NCBI GenBank assembly: GCA_947172415.1
Contig: OX359190.1
Span: 5,022,001 to 5,086,000 of the forward strand
Origin: Chondrosia reniformis
Lineage: Eukaryota; Porifera; Demospongiae; Chondrillida; Chondrillidae
Direction: 5' to 3'
DNA: 64,000 bases
Below the pieces are notes generated by a model. The model was given only the letters and a program-made list of their open reading frames with translations, searched no databases and was not told where the DNA came from. A program made the translations under genes and the position numbers. This document shows, piece by piece, positions 9,333 through 18,539 of the stretch. Numbering within the stretch: position 1 is the first letter of the stretch; every line of letters starts with the position of its first letter.

Positions 9333-10278
9333 AGACAGTACGGTAGTACTCTCTAAGTAGGAATGGCCGGAAAAAAAATGGCCGCCCTATCCAATGTATT
9401 AGCAAGCAACACTTCATAAATCGCCAACGAAGCGATTTTCGGTTATATTCGGTTATTTGCAGCCATTAATGCACGGTTTCCTAGATGCTAAAATATGTTT
9501 CAACGCTCTACACGTTCTACAGCGTTCAAAAATCGGCTAACTACGAATAGACCCATTTCCAAAAAAATTTCTTCTTCTACTTTTATTGAATAGACTAGCG
9601 CTAATATGCGAACTAATGCGGACACATACAAGTTATAAATCGTCATAAATATTTCCGAAACTAGGAAATAGACAGCCCTAAATCTGAATGTGTTCTACAA
9701 GAGGCATGTTAATTGTGAAAAGCAAAAATTGTGGTCTTCTCGGATGCCATTTTTTAATTAAGTGATTATGGTTTTCGGCACATTTCTCTTGTCTAAGACG
9801 TTATTTTGAGATTTTCGCCAAGAAAACTTTCAAATCAATTTAAAACAAGTAATATTAAGAAGATAAACGGGGGAATACAAGTTAATAAAAAAACATTTAC
9901 AAAAATGATGTTTGAATCAGGAATCACTAAGTATCAAAACAAGACACTGATTATATGATACGGCTAATCATACAGAATTGGCATGTTTACTGAAATTTAT
10001 ATAACTAACTCAACCATATACATTTCTGTGTTAGGGCCTATGATGGAGTGAAACTCACCATGTTAGTCATCTCAGGAAGCCTAAGAAGGACAAAAACAAA
10101 ATAAGCAATTGAAGGTGATCATGAGTAAGGACATGTGTGAATGGATACTTCTGTCAGTTGGAAGTGTGCATAGTGAAATCAGGCAGCAGCCCCTATATTG
10201 TTTTCATAACGGGATTTATGCTTCATGTTATATATAATACATAAAAATATTTAGAGAGTACTACTGTACTCTCTGATA
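9333..10278. mobile_element. TIR element with palindromic ends, TA flanks
   Basis: The left end reads TCAGACAGTACGGTAGTACT and the right end is the near reverse complement, ending GTACTCTCTGA at about 10278. Both outer sides abut TA. Each terminus is itself a palindrome (AGAGAGTAC/GTACTCTCT). The sequence just inside the left end resembles the inverted right end of the composite repeat at 3368-3837. There is no transposase. Complicating this, the last ~90 bases also match one half of the GC-hairpin repeat family that continues to 10580, so the right boundary could belong to a nested insertion. Confidence 0.45.
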
Positions 10279-10580
10279 TATATGCAACTATTATAACACT
10301 TATTTTATAAGTCGATATATGTATAATATGAGTTCATACGCAACTATTGGTAACACTTAATTTATATGACAAATATATCGTTTTTGTAAATGGTGGCATT
10401 CAGGGAGCTTTAGTTAACGAAGTTTTTCTGTCACTATTTATAATAATGTTAAGGACACTTTAGCTTCCTCAATCATTAGGATTAAGAATATATATATTAA
10501 AGCCCAATGATGCAGCCAAGTAGTTCGAGTTAATTCGGGGGGCGGCAGCCCCACGAGGTTTTAAACTTGAAATACTTGTT
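10190..10580 (-). repeat. GC-hairpin dispersed repeat, interrupted copy
   Basis: This is one of at least five related copies (others at 15067-15475, 16855-17197, 55233-55320 and 56689-57010). It runs from GGCAGCAGCCCC and TTTTCATAACGGGATTTATG, through a block with ATCGTTTTTG and AATGGTGGC, to AGCCCAA, AGTAGTTCGAG and GGGGGGCGGCAGCCCC, and ends in a hairpin with TTTAAAC. A 25-bp palindrome (AGAGAGTACTACTGTACTCTCT, about 10253-10275) sits within this copy but not in the others. Confidence 0.6.
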
Positions 10581-10583
10581 TGA

Positions 10584-11248
10584 CTAATGTGTTACCATTA
10601 AAAAGACCATATACTTTTGAATAATTATATATAAGTCTGTCTGAGTTATATAATAGCTTATTTTCATGAATCCTACCTCTAGCAGTTTCTTTACCACCTG
10701 ACTGAAACATTTCTCAAAAGGAGATATATAGACAGTCAGGTGCATGTGGTAAAGAAACTGATATATATCAGTTTTTCTTAGAGAATAAGAAGGGAAGGAC
10801 TGTAACACATGTACATTTAATAACTGGGATGTCCTCTTTTCATTTCGAAAATAAATACAATTAACTATGCCACCATCCCACGGAACATGTACAGTTTCTG
10901 CCTTTGACTTCAGTCTGTTAACATTTGTACACCTGGCTTCATGGTCCTTGATGATGATTGGTGATGATTTATGATGTTAGAATGGCAACTTTTGCCACTG
11001 CATGGACAAGTGATATGATACTTCTACGCAAAATGTAACATGTCTTTAGGTGCTAATAAGATAACCTTTGAAAATTGGCATGTTCCATGTGCATGTATAG
11101 GATTCACATTATTGCTTCAGAAAGACATGCATGACTATGCAACAGAATTTAATATTTAATTTTAATTTAATTTATATGAAATACAACAATCCATGCCAAT
11201 TTTAAATCAGAGTTACTAATCCATGTGATAATTATAGCTGACAAATGT
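10584..11248. other. Spacer containing an 80-base hairpin
   Basis: A foldback at 10684-10760 pairs CAGTTTCTTTACCAC and CTGACTG with their complements, with a 6-base interruption in one arm. The 75-codon minus-strand frame that covers it has no domain. The rest to 11248 is AT-rich with no gene seen; it is the 3' flank of the OB-fold gene. Confidence 0.4.
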
Positions 11249-12295
11249 TTAACTTTTGCGATTAATGCTAGCTATAACATGATTTGGAGAGAACAACAAA
11301 TCAAAGTTATCAGCTTTTAAAAGTGCCTCTTCTGTTACATCCTCCCTTTGGCATATCTCTTGCACGATTGGTGAGAAAGCACTAAGAATCTTTGTTTTCT
11401 GCTGAGATTCAATAACAAGCTTGGCAGCTATCTCCTGAACACATTTGCTAAGTCGTACGGTTATGCTGCATTTTTCACACTTGCCTATAGCAGCAGATGT
11501 TGTCTGAACTTTACCCTTGCACATAAAACAGCTCCTAAATGTTTCTAAGTGCATTACCCCCATAACAACTGCATCTTCTAGGCTAACATCAGTGTTTTTT
11601 GGTTCATTTTCCTCAACTGAACCAATGTCTAGGATATTAATGATATGTACATCTTCCTTTGGTATTGAGAGGTACCTCAAACCATTATATACCTTCACCA
11701 TTAATCCTGACAACTTATATGAGCCACCTTTCTTCAGTGATGTAACATTTTTCTCCCAAACAGTCAATTTTGCAGTTCCAGTGGCATCTCCCATTATAAG
11801 GTCTTGTTTCTTTAATCCATTTTTTAATTCTAGTACATCCCTTTCACTATCTACTTTGATTCTAACTGAAATTCGCTGATAAACTTGCAATCTCTCCAAT
11901 TGATCCAGTGTTACTTCAGTTATTGGTTGATGCATAGTTGACACATCAAACTTTGAGGGAGATTTTAGCATCTGTGTGTGTTTTCCCATCATAATTTCTA
12001 GCTCTGAGCCCCATTTACTTGATTTCACCTTACAGTTAACAAGAGCTACTGGTTCATGTTTCTCATAGAATTCTGCTAGCCTTTGTTGGTGACTTGTATC
12101 AAAACCAACTAACCTAAGGTTAGTTTTACCATCAGTTAGTTGACCATCAAAAAAATTGGAGCATCCAGATGTGCTCTCCTTCATTGGGGACAAAGAAGCT
12201 ACTATTCCATGAACTTTAGCATGCTTGGCTTCATGGTCCACTTCACTCACGTATTTAAATTCATCATATGACCTCTTACTGCTGCCTGCTGCCAT
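11249..12295 (-). CDS. RPA-like OB-fold protein with zinc ribbon
   Basis: Intact single-exon gene of 348 codons. I chose the ATG at 12295 (MAAGSSKRSYDEFKYVSEVD) because the in-frame upstream ATGs read low-complexity sequence. Residues about 20-125 look like one OB fold (AKVHGIVASLSP, then FFDGQLTDG, then LRLVGFD). Residues about 140-245 form a second (VYQRISVRIKV, then LIMGDATGTAKLTVWEK, then GLMVKVYNGLRYLSIP). Residues about 265-300 hold two CxxC pairs (CFMC and CEKC), a zinc ribbon as in the C-terminal DNA-binding domain of RPA1. A single-stranded-DNA-binding role is likely. Similar orphan OB-fold genes recur in marine invertebrates and may belong to transposons, but no TIRs were found bracketing this one. 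It is the only long undamaged frame in the window. Confidence 0.7.
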   Translation of the reverse strand: MAAGSSKRSYDEFKYVSEVDHEAKHAKVHGIVASLSPMKESTSGCSNFFDGQLTDGKTNLRLVGFDTSHQQRLAEFYEKHEPVALVNCKVKSSKWGSELEIMMGKHTQMLKSPSKFDVSTMHQPITEVTLDQLERLQVYQRISVRIKVDSERDVLELKNGLKKQDLIMGDATGTAKLTVWEKNVTSLKKGGSYKLSGLMVKVYNGLRYLSIPKEDVHIINILDIGSVEENEPKNTDVSLEDAVVMGVMHLETFRSCFMCKGKVQTTSAAIGKCEKCSITVRLSKCVQEIAAKLVIESQQKTKILSAFSPIVQEICQREDVTEEALLKADNFDLLFSPNHVIASINRKS

Positions 12296-12337
12296 CACTC
12301 TTCTATATAGACAACAGATGTATATATGCATGGTATG

Positions 12338-12383
12338 TGTCAAAAGAAATGCTGACTAACCCTAATTTCTTTTGACACATATT
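12338..12383. repeat. Short perfect hairpin
   Basis: TATGTGTCAAAAGAAAT and its reverse complement flank a 13-base loop (17-bp stem). It lies just upstream of the OB-fold gene start and could be a very small MITE or a transcript structure. The word TGTCAAAA recurs in the neighbouring element at 12407-12829. Confidence 0.6.
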
Positions 12384-12406
12384 GTATGTATATATATTTA
12401 TATATA

Positions 12407-12829
12407 CGGTAGATGTCAAAAACATTAACAGTTGGTTTCGTTTATATAGCGTTTTGTTCCTAGAAAATTGTGTGAAGATGATACACAATGATTAATTGTC
12501 TGCGAAAAATGATCATCTGTACTTTCTAAAGCATGTAAAACGGTCTTGCATAGGAATGCATGCATGTGAGAAATGCTGTGTTAATTTTAGTACAATTGTT
12601 CAAGTATTTCACAAGTAAGCTAAACAAGTATCTACGTGTTTAACAGTAATTTACAACTTACGTTGGAACGCAATAGACGATTGATCGTTTTTATTCATTT
12701 TGTAGTCCTATAATAATAAGGACGATCTAAAACACTTAGGGACGAATTGAAGACTAAGCTGAAACAAAATGGTATACCATTCTGGCTTAGTCTTAACGAA
12801 TGAAACAGTAACTTTTTTTGACATCTACC
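12407..12829. mobile_element. MITE, 423 bp, with ~36-bp TIRs
   Basis: The left end reads CGGTAGATGTCAAAAA and continues AACAGT, TTTCGTT. The right end is its imperfect reverse complement (AACGAATGAAACAGTAA then TTTTTGACATCTACC). It is flanked by TA/AT-rich sequence; the exact duplication is unresolved. No coding capacity. It lies 5' of the OB-fold gene and may supply part of its promoter region. Confidence 0.6.
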
Positions 12830-12937
12830 ATATGTAAACTATTGAAAACCTAATCTCTAGACTATTCACACACTCTAACTATAATTAAGCTACACCCTAT
12901 AGATAAAGCATGTGTTGCTCTGAGATAACATTTATTA

Positions 12938-13859
12938 AAGACCTTTCACACTGCATGAATGTGCATTTTGCATGCCAATGTACATTAATGCATTTTGATT
13001 GAATGCACATTAATGTTAACCAATATGTTCAGACTGATTTCAGTGGAACCAATTGGATGCACATTAAGGCTATAATTATTTTGTGTCTTCACCGATTTTC
13101 AATTTGTTTCAATTCATTTTGATTTTGATCCTGCATTGTTTCCAGTAATTAGTGTCTGAAACTCCCTGCATTTCACTCCAAATTCTTAGGAATTTTTAAA
13201 GTATATAAATGAGCAAACAATTATCTTTGCTGTTTTAATTATATATGCTACTGTACGACAGCATTTTCATAAAGCCATTTGTTAATAGTAGTTCTAAAAA
13301 GCGAAATGAAATGGAAGGAACAAAATGAGAACAAAGTGAACTGAACAATACAGTGAAGCAAAGACCAAACAGCATCAATAGAACCAATACAATTAACTGT
13401 TGAAAACAATAACTAACCAGCATGTTCAGTTATTATAGTAAAAGCTAGCGTTAGCTATATAAGGAAGACAATTAGTACTGATGAGGATAATGCCAATTCA
13501 AGTCAACTCTTAATAGGCAAAAATAGGTAGTTTAGTTATAGAACCTACATAATTTTGTAAACTATTTTTTAATTTGAGTCTATATACTTGCAAGCTTACA
13601 CTTATTGTATTCGTTGAATTGGCTTCATCATTGTTTTCATGCTATAGCTTTGAACGATTGAGATTTGGTTGGTCTTTGCTTCGTTGTATTCGTTTGGTTC
13701 ATTTTGTTTCGTTCCGCTTCGCTTTTTAGAAGTAAGTACCCTTCGTTAATCCAGTAGAATGATGCATTGTGACGCATTTCGTGTAATTTTCGTTTTACTA
13801 TTAAATGCATATCGAGAAGTTGAATGCGCATTGACGATATGCAGTGTGAAAACGTCCTT
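12938..13859. mobile_element. Non-autonomous TIR element, ~922 bp, 4-bp ATTA duplication
   Basis: The outer ends are AAGACC-TTTCACACTGCAT and ATGCAGTGTGAAAACGTCCTT, each preceded or followed by ATTA (12934-12937 and 13860-13863). A second pair of long inverted blocks lies further inside: 13290-13375 and 13655-13745 share TTGGTCTTTGCTTC and AAAAAGCGAA in opposite orientation. The frames at 13235-13423 and 13637-13831 are the two arms, not genes. A 4-bp duplication does not by itself fix the superfamily. Confidence 0.6.
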
Positions 13860-14098
13860 ATTAGACCATCATTTTAGTGTGTGCTTAGCTAAGTATCTAA
13901 TATAGCTTCACCAATCGATACTTACCTTGATTACGGAACCTTCTCAACTTTGCGGCGATTTTGGAAAAAGGAACTTATAGCTTTGTTTATCAAAAAGATT
14001 ACAAGTGCTAGGATGTCAATCCGACTAAATAGCGCAGCATTCATCGAGTTTCCCTTATATAGTAGTGGCTCATGTGATATTATTATTAATATTAATCT

Positions 14099-14557
14099 AT
14101 GTCGAGGGTTTTGTACTTGAGTACTTTTAAAACTACGGATAATTGTGTATTATGTCAGTTTTCTCTATATGCTGATTTCCATCAGATCTATACAAGTAGA
14201 AATGAATCAATGGATTACAGCTTGTCACATTATTTTACGACTTTTAATTCTCGTCAACTCGCCAACTATGATTGTGTCGGCACTATTACTTTTAGTACTT
14301 GTGCCTTTGTATTCCTTTCGAAAAAAGGTGGTCAGTTTATTGTCGGTAAGCCATATGTTCTCTACAAGGATAAAGCTGCCGTAAAGTTAAGTTGTAAAAC
14401 TATTTATATTTATCCTGTTGTTTCATTGGCAGATTTATCGCAAATAAGTTTAGGTCATTCAAACGTCAGGCCAAATAAAATATATGGTTTATTATTCTTG
14501 CTTAAAATTGTCTGGCAGTTGTCATCGGATAGGAGAGGGATGTCTAATGAAGTTTAA
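14099..14557 (+). CDS. Hypothetical ORF of 152 codons, doubtful
   Basis: An ATG frame starting MSRVLYLSTFKTTDNCVLCQ runs 152 codons. It has many Tyr, Phe, Ser and Leu residues, as expected of translated AT-rich DNA, and no recognisable domain or splice sites. A second frame overlaps it on the same strand (14145-14384), further weakening the coding case. I keep it because of its length in an AT-rich setting. Confidence 0.2.
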   Translation: MSRVLYLSTFKTTDNCVLCQFSLYADFHQIYTSRNESMDYSLSHYFTTFNSRQLANYDCVGTITFSTCAFVFLSKKGGQFIVGKPYVLYKDKAAVKLSCKTIYIYPVVSLADLSQISLGHSNVRPNKIYGLLFLLKIVWQLSSDRRGMSNEV

Positions 14558-14559
14558 AT

Positions 14560-15062
14560 TTGAGTTTTTCTTATTGGTCTATCGTAGTTGTCTGAATAGA
14601 GGTCCGGCCTCTATTCTCTTGCCTCACGTTTCGTAGCCACTTAGTCCTCTTTTGTAGCGCACTCAACGGCTTTCAGGAGACGTTGTAGAACTGCTTTTGC
14701 TACTACAGCAGAAACTGGTCACACGTCGCAATCGCTTCACATTTAGACCCAGCTTGTATATTTGGACTCTATTTCGAGATCCGGCATTTCTTCGAGCCCG
14801 ACAAATACAGTATAAACTCAAGCCTATCGATTGTCAGATACAACAGTATGCATGTGAACATATGTAAACATATACGTGTACCAAAGCAATACAGATTGAT
14901 ACACGTATATTGCAGTGTTACATGACCAACATAAATTTTGTTAGGTGCATCGTTTGTTGTAAAACAACCAATCTCTAATTCAGTCATATTATATCTGTTT
15001 GGGGATGTGGTCAGTGTTTATTAAATTAACCCTACACCTATTCAATCCGTTACGTATGTGAA
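14560..15062. other. Intergenic, no gene seen
   Basis: Mixed-composition spacer; the 14769-14987 minus frame has no domain. A perfect 13-base inverted word (ATACGTGTA..TACACGTAT) sits near 14872-14910. Confidence 0.3.
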
Positions 15063-15066
15063 ATAA

Positions 15067-15475
15067 AAACTTGTAAAACAAGTATTTCAAGTTTAAAAAC
15101 TCGTGGGGCTGCCGCCCCCCCAAACTACTTGGCCGCATCGTTGGGATTTAATATATATATTCCTAATACTAACGATTGAGGACGCTTAAGTGTCCTGAAA
15201 TTTATAAATAACGATGGAAAAGCTTCGTTAACTAAAGCTTCCTGAACGCCGCCATTTGCAAAAACGATGAATTGACGTATAAATTAAGTGTTACAATAGT
15301 TGCGTATGAACTAGTATTATACATATATCGACGTATAAAATAAGTGTTATAATAGATTCGTATGAACTCGTATTATATATATATTCATATATATATCTAT
15401 ATATCCGTAACATGAAGCCATACATAAATCGCATTATGAAAACAATATAAGGGCTGCTGCAGCAGGCAGCCCCTA
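15067..15475 (+). repeat. GC-hairpin dispersed repeat, full copy
   Basis: Starts ACTTGTAAAACAAGTATTTC, continues with the hairpin GGGGCTGCCGCCCCCC and CTTGGCCGCATCGTTGGG, a central block with CTTAAGTGTCCT and GCCGCCATTTGC, and ends in GGGCTGCTGCAGCAGGCAGC followed by CCC. Both ends therefore carry GC-rich hairpins. No target duplication was resolved and there is no frame. It could be a Helitron-derived or SINE-like non-autonomous family. Confidence 0.65.
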
Positions 15476-15628
15476 AAAATTCTTACTAGCTATAAAATTA
15501 CGATTTTTCCTGTAGTTTGAGGAAAGGCACTTAATCGTAATGTGAGGTTTTCCTTTTATTAAAAGTAGGCTGATCTAGGGCTTACCTAAGATATTAATGT
15601 TAATGCATGTGAATTTGTGAATTTTTCC

Positions 15629-15748
15629 TAGTGTCGTATCTAGCCCTCTATCTTCCTCGCCTATCAATATTGCGCAATCTTATTGGGTAGTAAGTAATTG
15701 CACAATAGTAACACTCGAGGAAGACAAGGGGCTGGGATTTGACACTAG
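15629..15748. mobile_element. 120-bp palindromic mini-element
   Basis: Outer arms of about 33 bp pair imperfectly: CTAGTGTCGTATCTAGCCC with its partner ending GGGATTTGACACTAG, and ATCTTCCTCG with CGAGGAAGAC. An inner inverted word (ATTGCGCAAT / ATTGCACAAT) continues the foldback. No frame. Confidence 0.6.
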
Positions 15749-15978
15749 TTTTTCCCCTTACTTTTGTAGATAGCGTTCTTGAATTGTAGCACAAACTTTT
15801 TAAATTTTTAAGGAGTACTTTAGGGAGTTCTTATTATCGAAATGATGAAGGCGAATTTGTGGATAACAAAAGATAATTAGATTGTACGGTCAGTTCTTAA
15901 TTAATGCAAAATTCTTGTATTAGGATGATAGTGTAATAGCTAAATAATAAGCTATAGCCAAGTTAGAGATTTGTACTG

Positions 15979-16071
15979 CTAATGTAGACTTAGTCTGATA
16001 TAGCCTGACCACCGTCCTGCTTCCATTTCCCTACGACGTCTGGGCAGGACAGTGAACTAATGTAGACTTAG
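15979..16071. mobile_element. 63-bp insertion between 15-bp direct repeats
   Basis: The 15-mer CTAATGTAGACTTAG occurs at 15979-15993 and again at 16057-16071. Between them is a 63-bp GC-richer segment (TATAGCCTGACCACCGTCC ... GTCTGGGCAGGACAGTGAA). A perfect 15-bp duplication is typical of target-primed retroposition, so this may be a tiny retroposed RNA fragment. It has no poly(A) tail. Confidence 0.55.
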
Positions 16072-16854
16072 AAAAAATCTTAAAATTCGTAAAAATGGCG
16101 GTAATGTTTCAAAGGTGACAAGGTGAATTAATTTAGTTCTTTGTCACAAACAACAAATGTAATAAAGTTTAATTTAGTTAGAGCTGTCATACATCAATAG
16201 AGTTCCGTAGCATGTTTTATCTTCATTTGATTTCGGATTCCAAAGACCTAAACAAAGATAAAGAACTGGCTTGAACATGCAGCAATGTCTCTACCCATCT
16301 TGGAATTAACCGATTAACCACTGCTTCCGGGAAGAGTGTGTGACCGGTAACTGCTGTAAGCTTTTGTCGGAAAATTATACGTGGGAAAATGTTTAACCCC
16401 ATGTCTTTGACTGGTTGTAATCTTGAAGCAAGATGATTTTTGTATAGACAATTTTTGTTTTTCAAAGAATAAAAGGCAAAATAAATTGAAAATCATTGCA
16501 AATGGTGAACACTCATAATTCTTTCATGATAAGAAAAGTACATTTTGATGGACTATAGTTATATTTTCTCCTGAAGTGAAATGTCAGTATATGCTTTACT
16601 ATACCTGACTTTGTCATTTTTGCCACTGCACTAATAATAGTAGACATGAATGGGCATACGTTTAGTCCATTGCCGAGGCAATTTTGAAGAAAGAAAGCCT
16701 AGAATAATAAACGGTTGTTATATATGAAAAGGGGCCCTAATGGTGAATTAAAATCATCTGAAAACCTGCTCTTGCTTAAGTAAGGGCACTTTTCCTACAT
16801 ATAACGGCCCACTTGTCTATATGTACATTAAAGCAATCCTATTTATTAGGGGCT
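16072..16854. other. Spacer, doubtful frames only
   Basis: Minus-strand frames at 16223-16465 and 16314-16496 overlap in different registers and match nothing known. The rest is AT-rich. No repeat boundary until the GC-hairpin copy at 16855. Confidence 0.3.
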
Positions 16855-17197
16855 ACAGGCACATGCAGGCACACAGACACAGGCAGCCCCCTTTATTGTT
16901 TTCATAACGCGATTTATGTATGGCTTCATGTTACAGATATATATATGTAATACGAGTTCATACCCAACTATTGTAACACTTAATTTATACGTCAATACAT
17001 CGTTTTTGCAAATGGTGGCGTTCAGGAAGCTTTAGTTAACAAAGCTTTTCTGTCGCTATTTATAATTTTTAGGACACTTAAGCGTCCTCAATCGTTAGGA
17101 TTAAGAATAATATATCAAAGCCCAACGATGCGGCCAAATAGTTCGAGTAAATTCAGGGGCAGCAGCCCCATGAGTTTTTAAACTCGAACTACTTGTA
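16855..17197 (-). repeat. GC-hairpin dispersed repeat, copy in opposite orientation
   Basis: Starts near GGCAGCCCCCTTTATTG and TTTTCATAACGCGATTTATG, passes CATCGTTTTTGCAAATGGTG and TAGGACACTTAAGCGTCCTC, and ends in a nested hairpin in which ATAGTTCGAGT pairs with ACTCGAACTA around GGGGCAGCAGCCCC. It is inverted relative to the 15067 copy. Confidence 0.65.
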
Positions 17198-17199
17198 TT

Positions 17200-17884
17200 T
17201 AATTGTAGTTGTAATTATTTCTAGAAGTCTATAAATTAAAGCGAAAAAATGATTAAGGAAGCGTCAAAAACGTCTAATTCAACGAGACAGCAATTAGAAA
17301 GCTCTCCAAAGACGAAGCAGTCACTGCAAATCCAGCTGAATATTTATTTACTTTCCTTTTTAACTCCTGTGTATCAGAAATTACATCAGTAATTTGATGT
17401 CATCATAACTCCGTAGTTTCCTATTACAACACCCAGGTCAAAGTGTATCAAAAGACTCTTATGTAAGTGTGTTCTAAGTTACCTTGTTGACAGGTTTATC
17501 GTGCTTAACAATGAAGCGGCAGAGGCGCCTAAAGTTGTAACAGTAGGTCTGTTGCATAAATGCAACAGCGCATTTCGAGCGACTGTATGTAGCATACAGG
17601 CGACAGTGGCGGTTAATCGGTTAATAAACAGTATTCAATGTGTATGCATTTTAAATCTTAAATGACTTGTTTTGGAAATAGCTGTAACCTTGAACCCTCC
17701 TATTCAGCTTTGATTATATGAGAGGTTATCACTTTTATATATCTTTTATGTGTAAACGTTTTAGTTTTCCATATTATCAAGTGGAGCCTTGGAAATTGGA
17801 TGGAATTTGAATCAACCAGAAGAATCTTTGTGTACATTCTGTAAAAATGTAAGCAATATGTGTTCTATTGTAAATGTGTAGAGT
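17200..17884. other. Upstream flank of Helitron 1, boundary not found
   Basis: No frame of note. It contains a short hairpin CTGTTGCATAAATGCAACAG (17550-17569). The 5' terminus of Helitron 1 should lie here or just upstream, but no TC-start could be fixed without a second copy to align. Confidence 0.3.
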
Positions 17885-18382
17885 ATGACAAATGATATTT
17901 ATTTGCATCAAATGTTACCTTTGCACATGATGTATATATATTATTTGGTGGTAATTAGCAATCAATGGCTTTCTTATTGGCCACTTTTAAAGCATCTTTC
18001 ATGCCACCTTTTCTGTTTTAGCACTTCTATTTGTAACAAATTTGTGATACTATTAATTGTTTTGATAAATGTAGCCCTATACAATCAACATTTTTATACT
18101 AAAAATATTCCTTACCAGAGCTCAGTTGGGAAATGCACACATAAGTTCCCACTGGAGATTGAGGCAAATTTTGCACAATTGCAAAGCTTGTATGCTTCTC
18201 TCCCTTCTAGAAGCCATCATGGTTTCATGAATGGTAGCTCTGATGTGGAAATACATAGTATAAATCCCAAACTATTAAAAATTACCTGTTTTATCTTCCT
18301 GATATATATAATGTTTTTACTTTTGTGCCATGGGGACATAAAACAAAACCCAGGCCCCTTTACTGACAAGATGAGAAATTGA
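17885..18382 (+). CDS. Helitron 1 leader ORF ending in a 2A-like motif
   Basis: A 165-codon frame with several hydrophobic runs. Its end reads ITCFIFLIYIMFLLLC followed by HGDIKQNPGP (motif GDIKQNPGP at 18332-18358), then seven more residues and a stop at 18380-18382. The motif fits the 2A consensus D-(V/I)-E-x-N-P-G-P except for K instead of E. In 2A peptides the ribosome releases the nascent chain after the G and resumes at the P. The preceding hydrophobic segment could act as a signal sequence or membrane anchor. The true start may be internal, for example the Met at MNGSSDVEIHS. The downstream repeat protein is in another frame, so a frameshift now separates it from the 2A. Confidence 0.6.
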   Translation: MTNDIYLHQMLPLHMMYIYYLVVISNQWLSYWPLLKHLSCHLFCFSTSICNKFVILLIVLINVALYNQHFYTKNIPYQSSVGKCTHKFPLEIEANFAQLQSLYASLPSRSHHGFMNGSSDVEIHSINPKLLKITCFIFLIYIMFLLLCHGDIKQNPGPFTDKMRN

Positions 18383-18539
18383 AAAAAAAATTTTTTGCCA
18401 CAAAAAAAGAAAGTATACTAGAACATCTGAAAGAGTCATACATAGAAAACCTTGTTAAAAGAAGGATTGATGCTCGTAACTTGTCTTTAATGGAATACGC
18501 CAAAAATCCAAAAAAAAGATAGTATCAAAGAACCAATAC

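Noticed and set aside
13235-13831. Minus-strand frames as genes
   Set aside because: They are the two inverted arms of the TIR element at 12938-13859.
17540-17620. Possible tRNA-like or small structured RNA
   Set aside because: A hairpin around CTGTTGCATAAATGCAACAG is present, but there are no A/B boxes and no cloverleaf.
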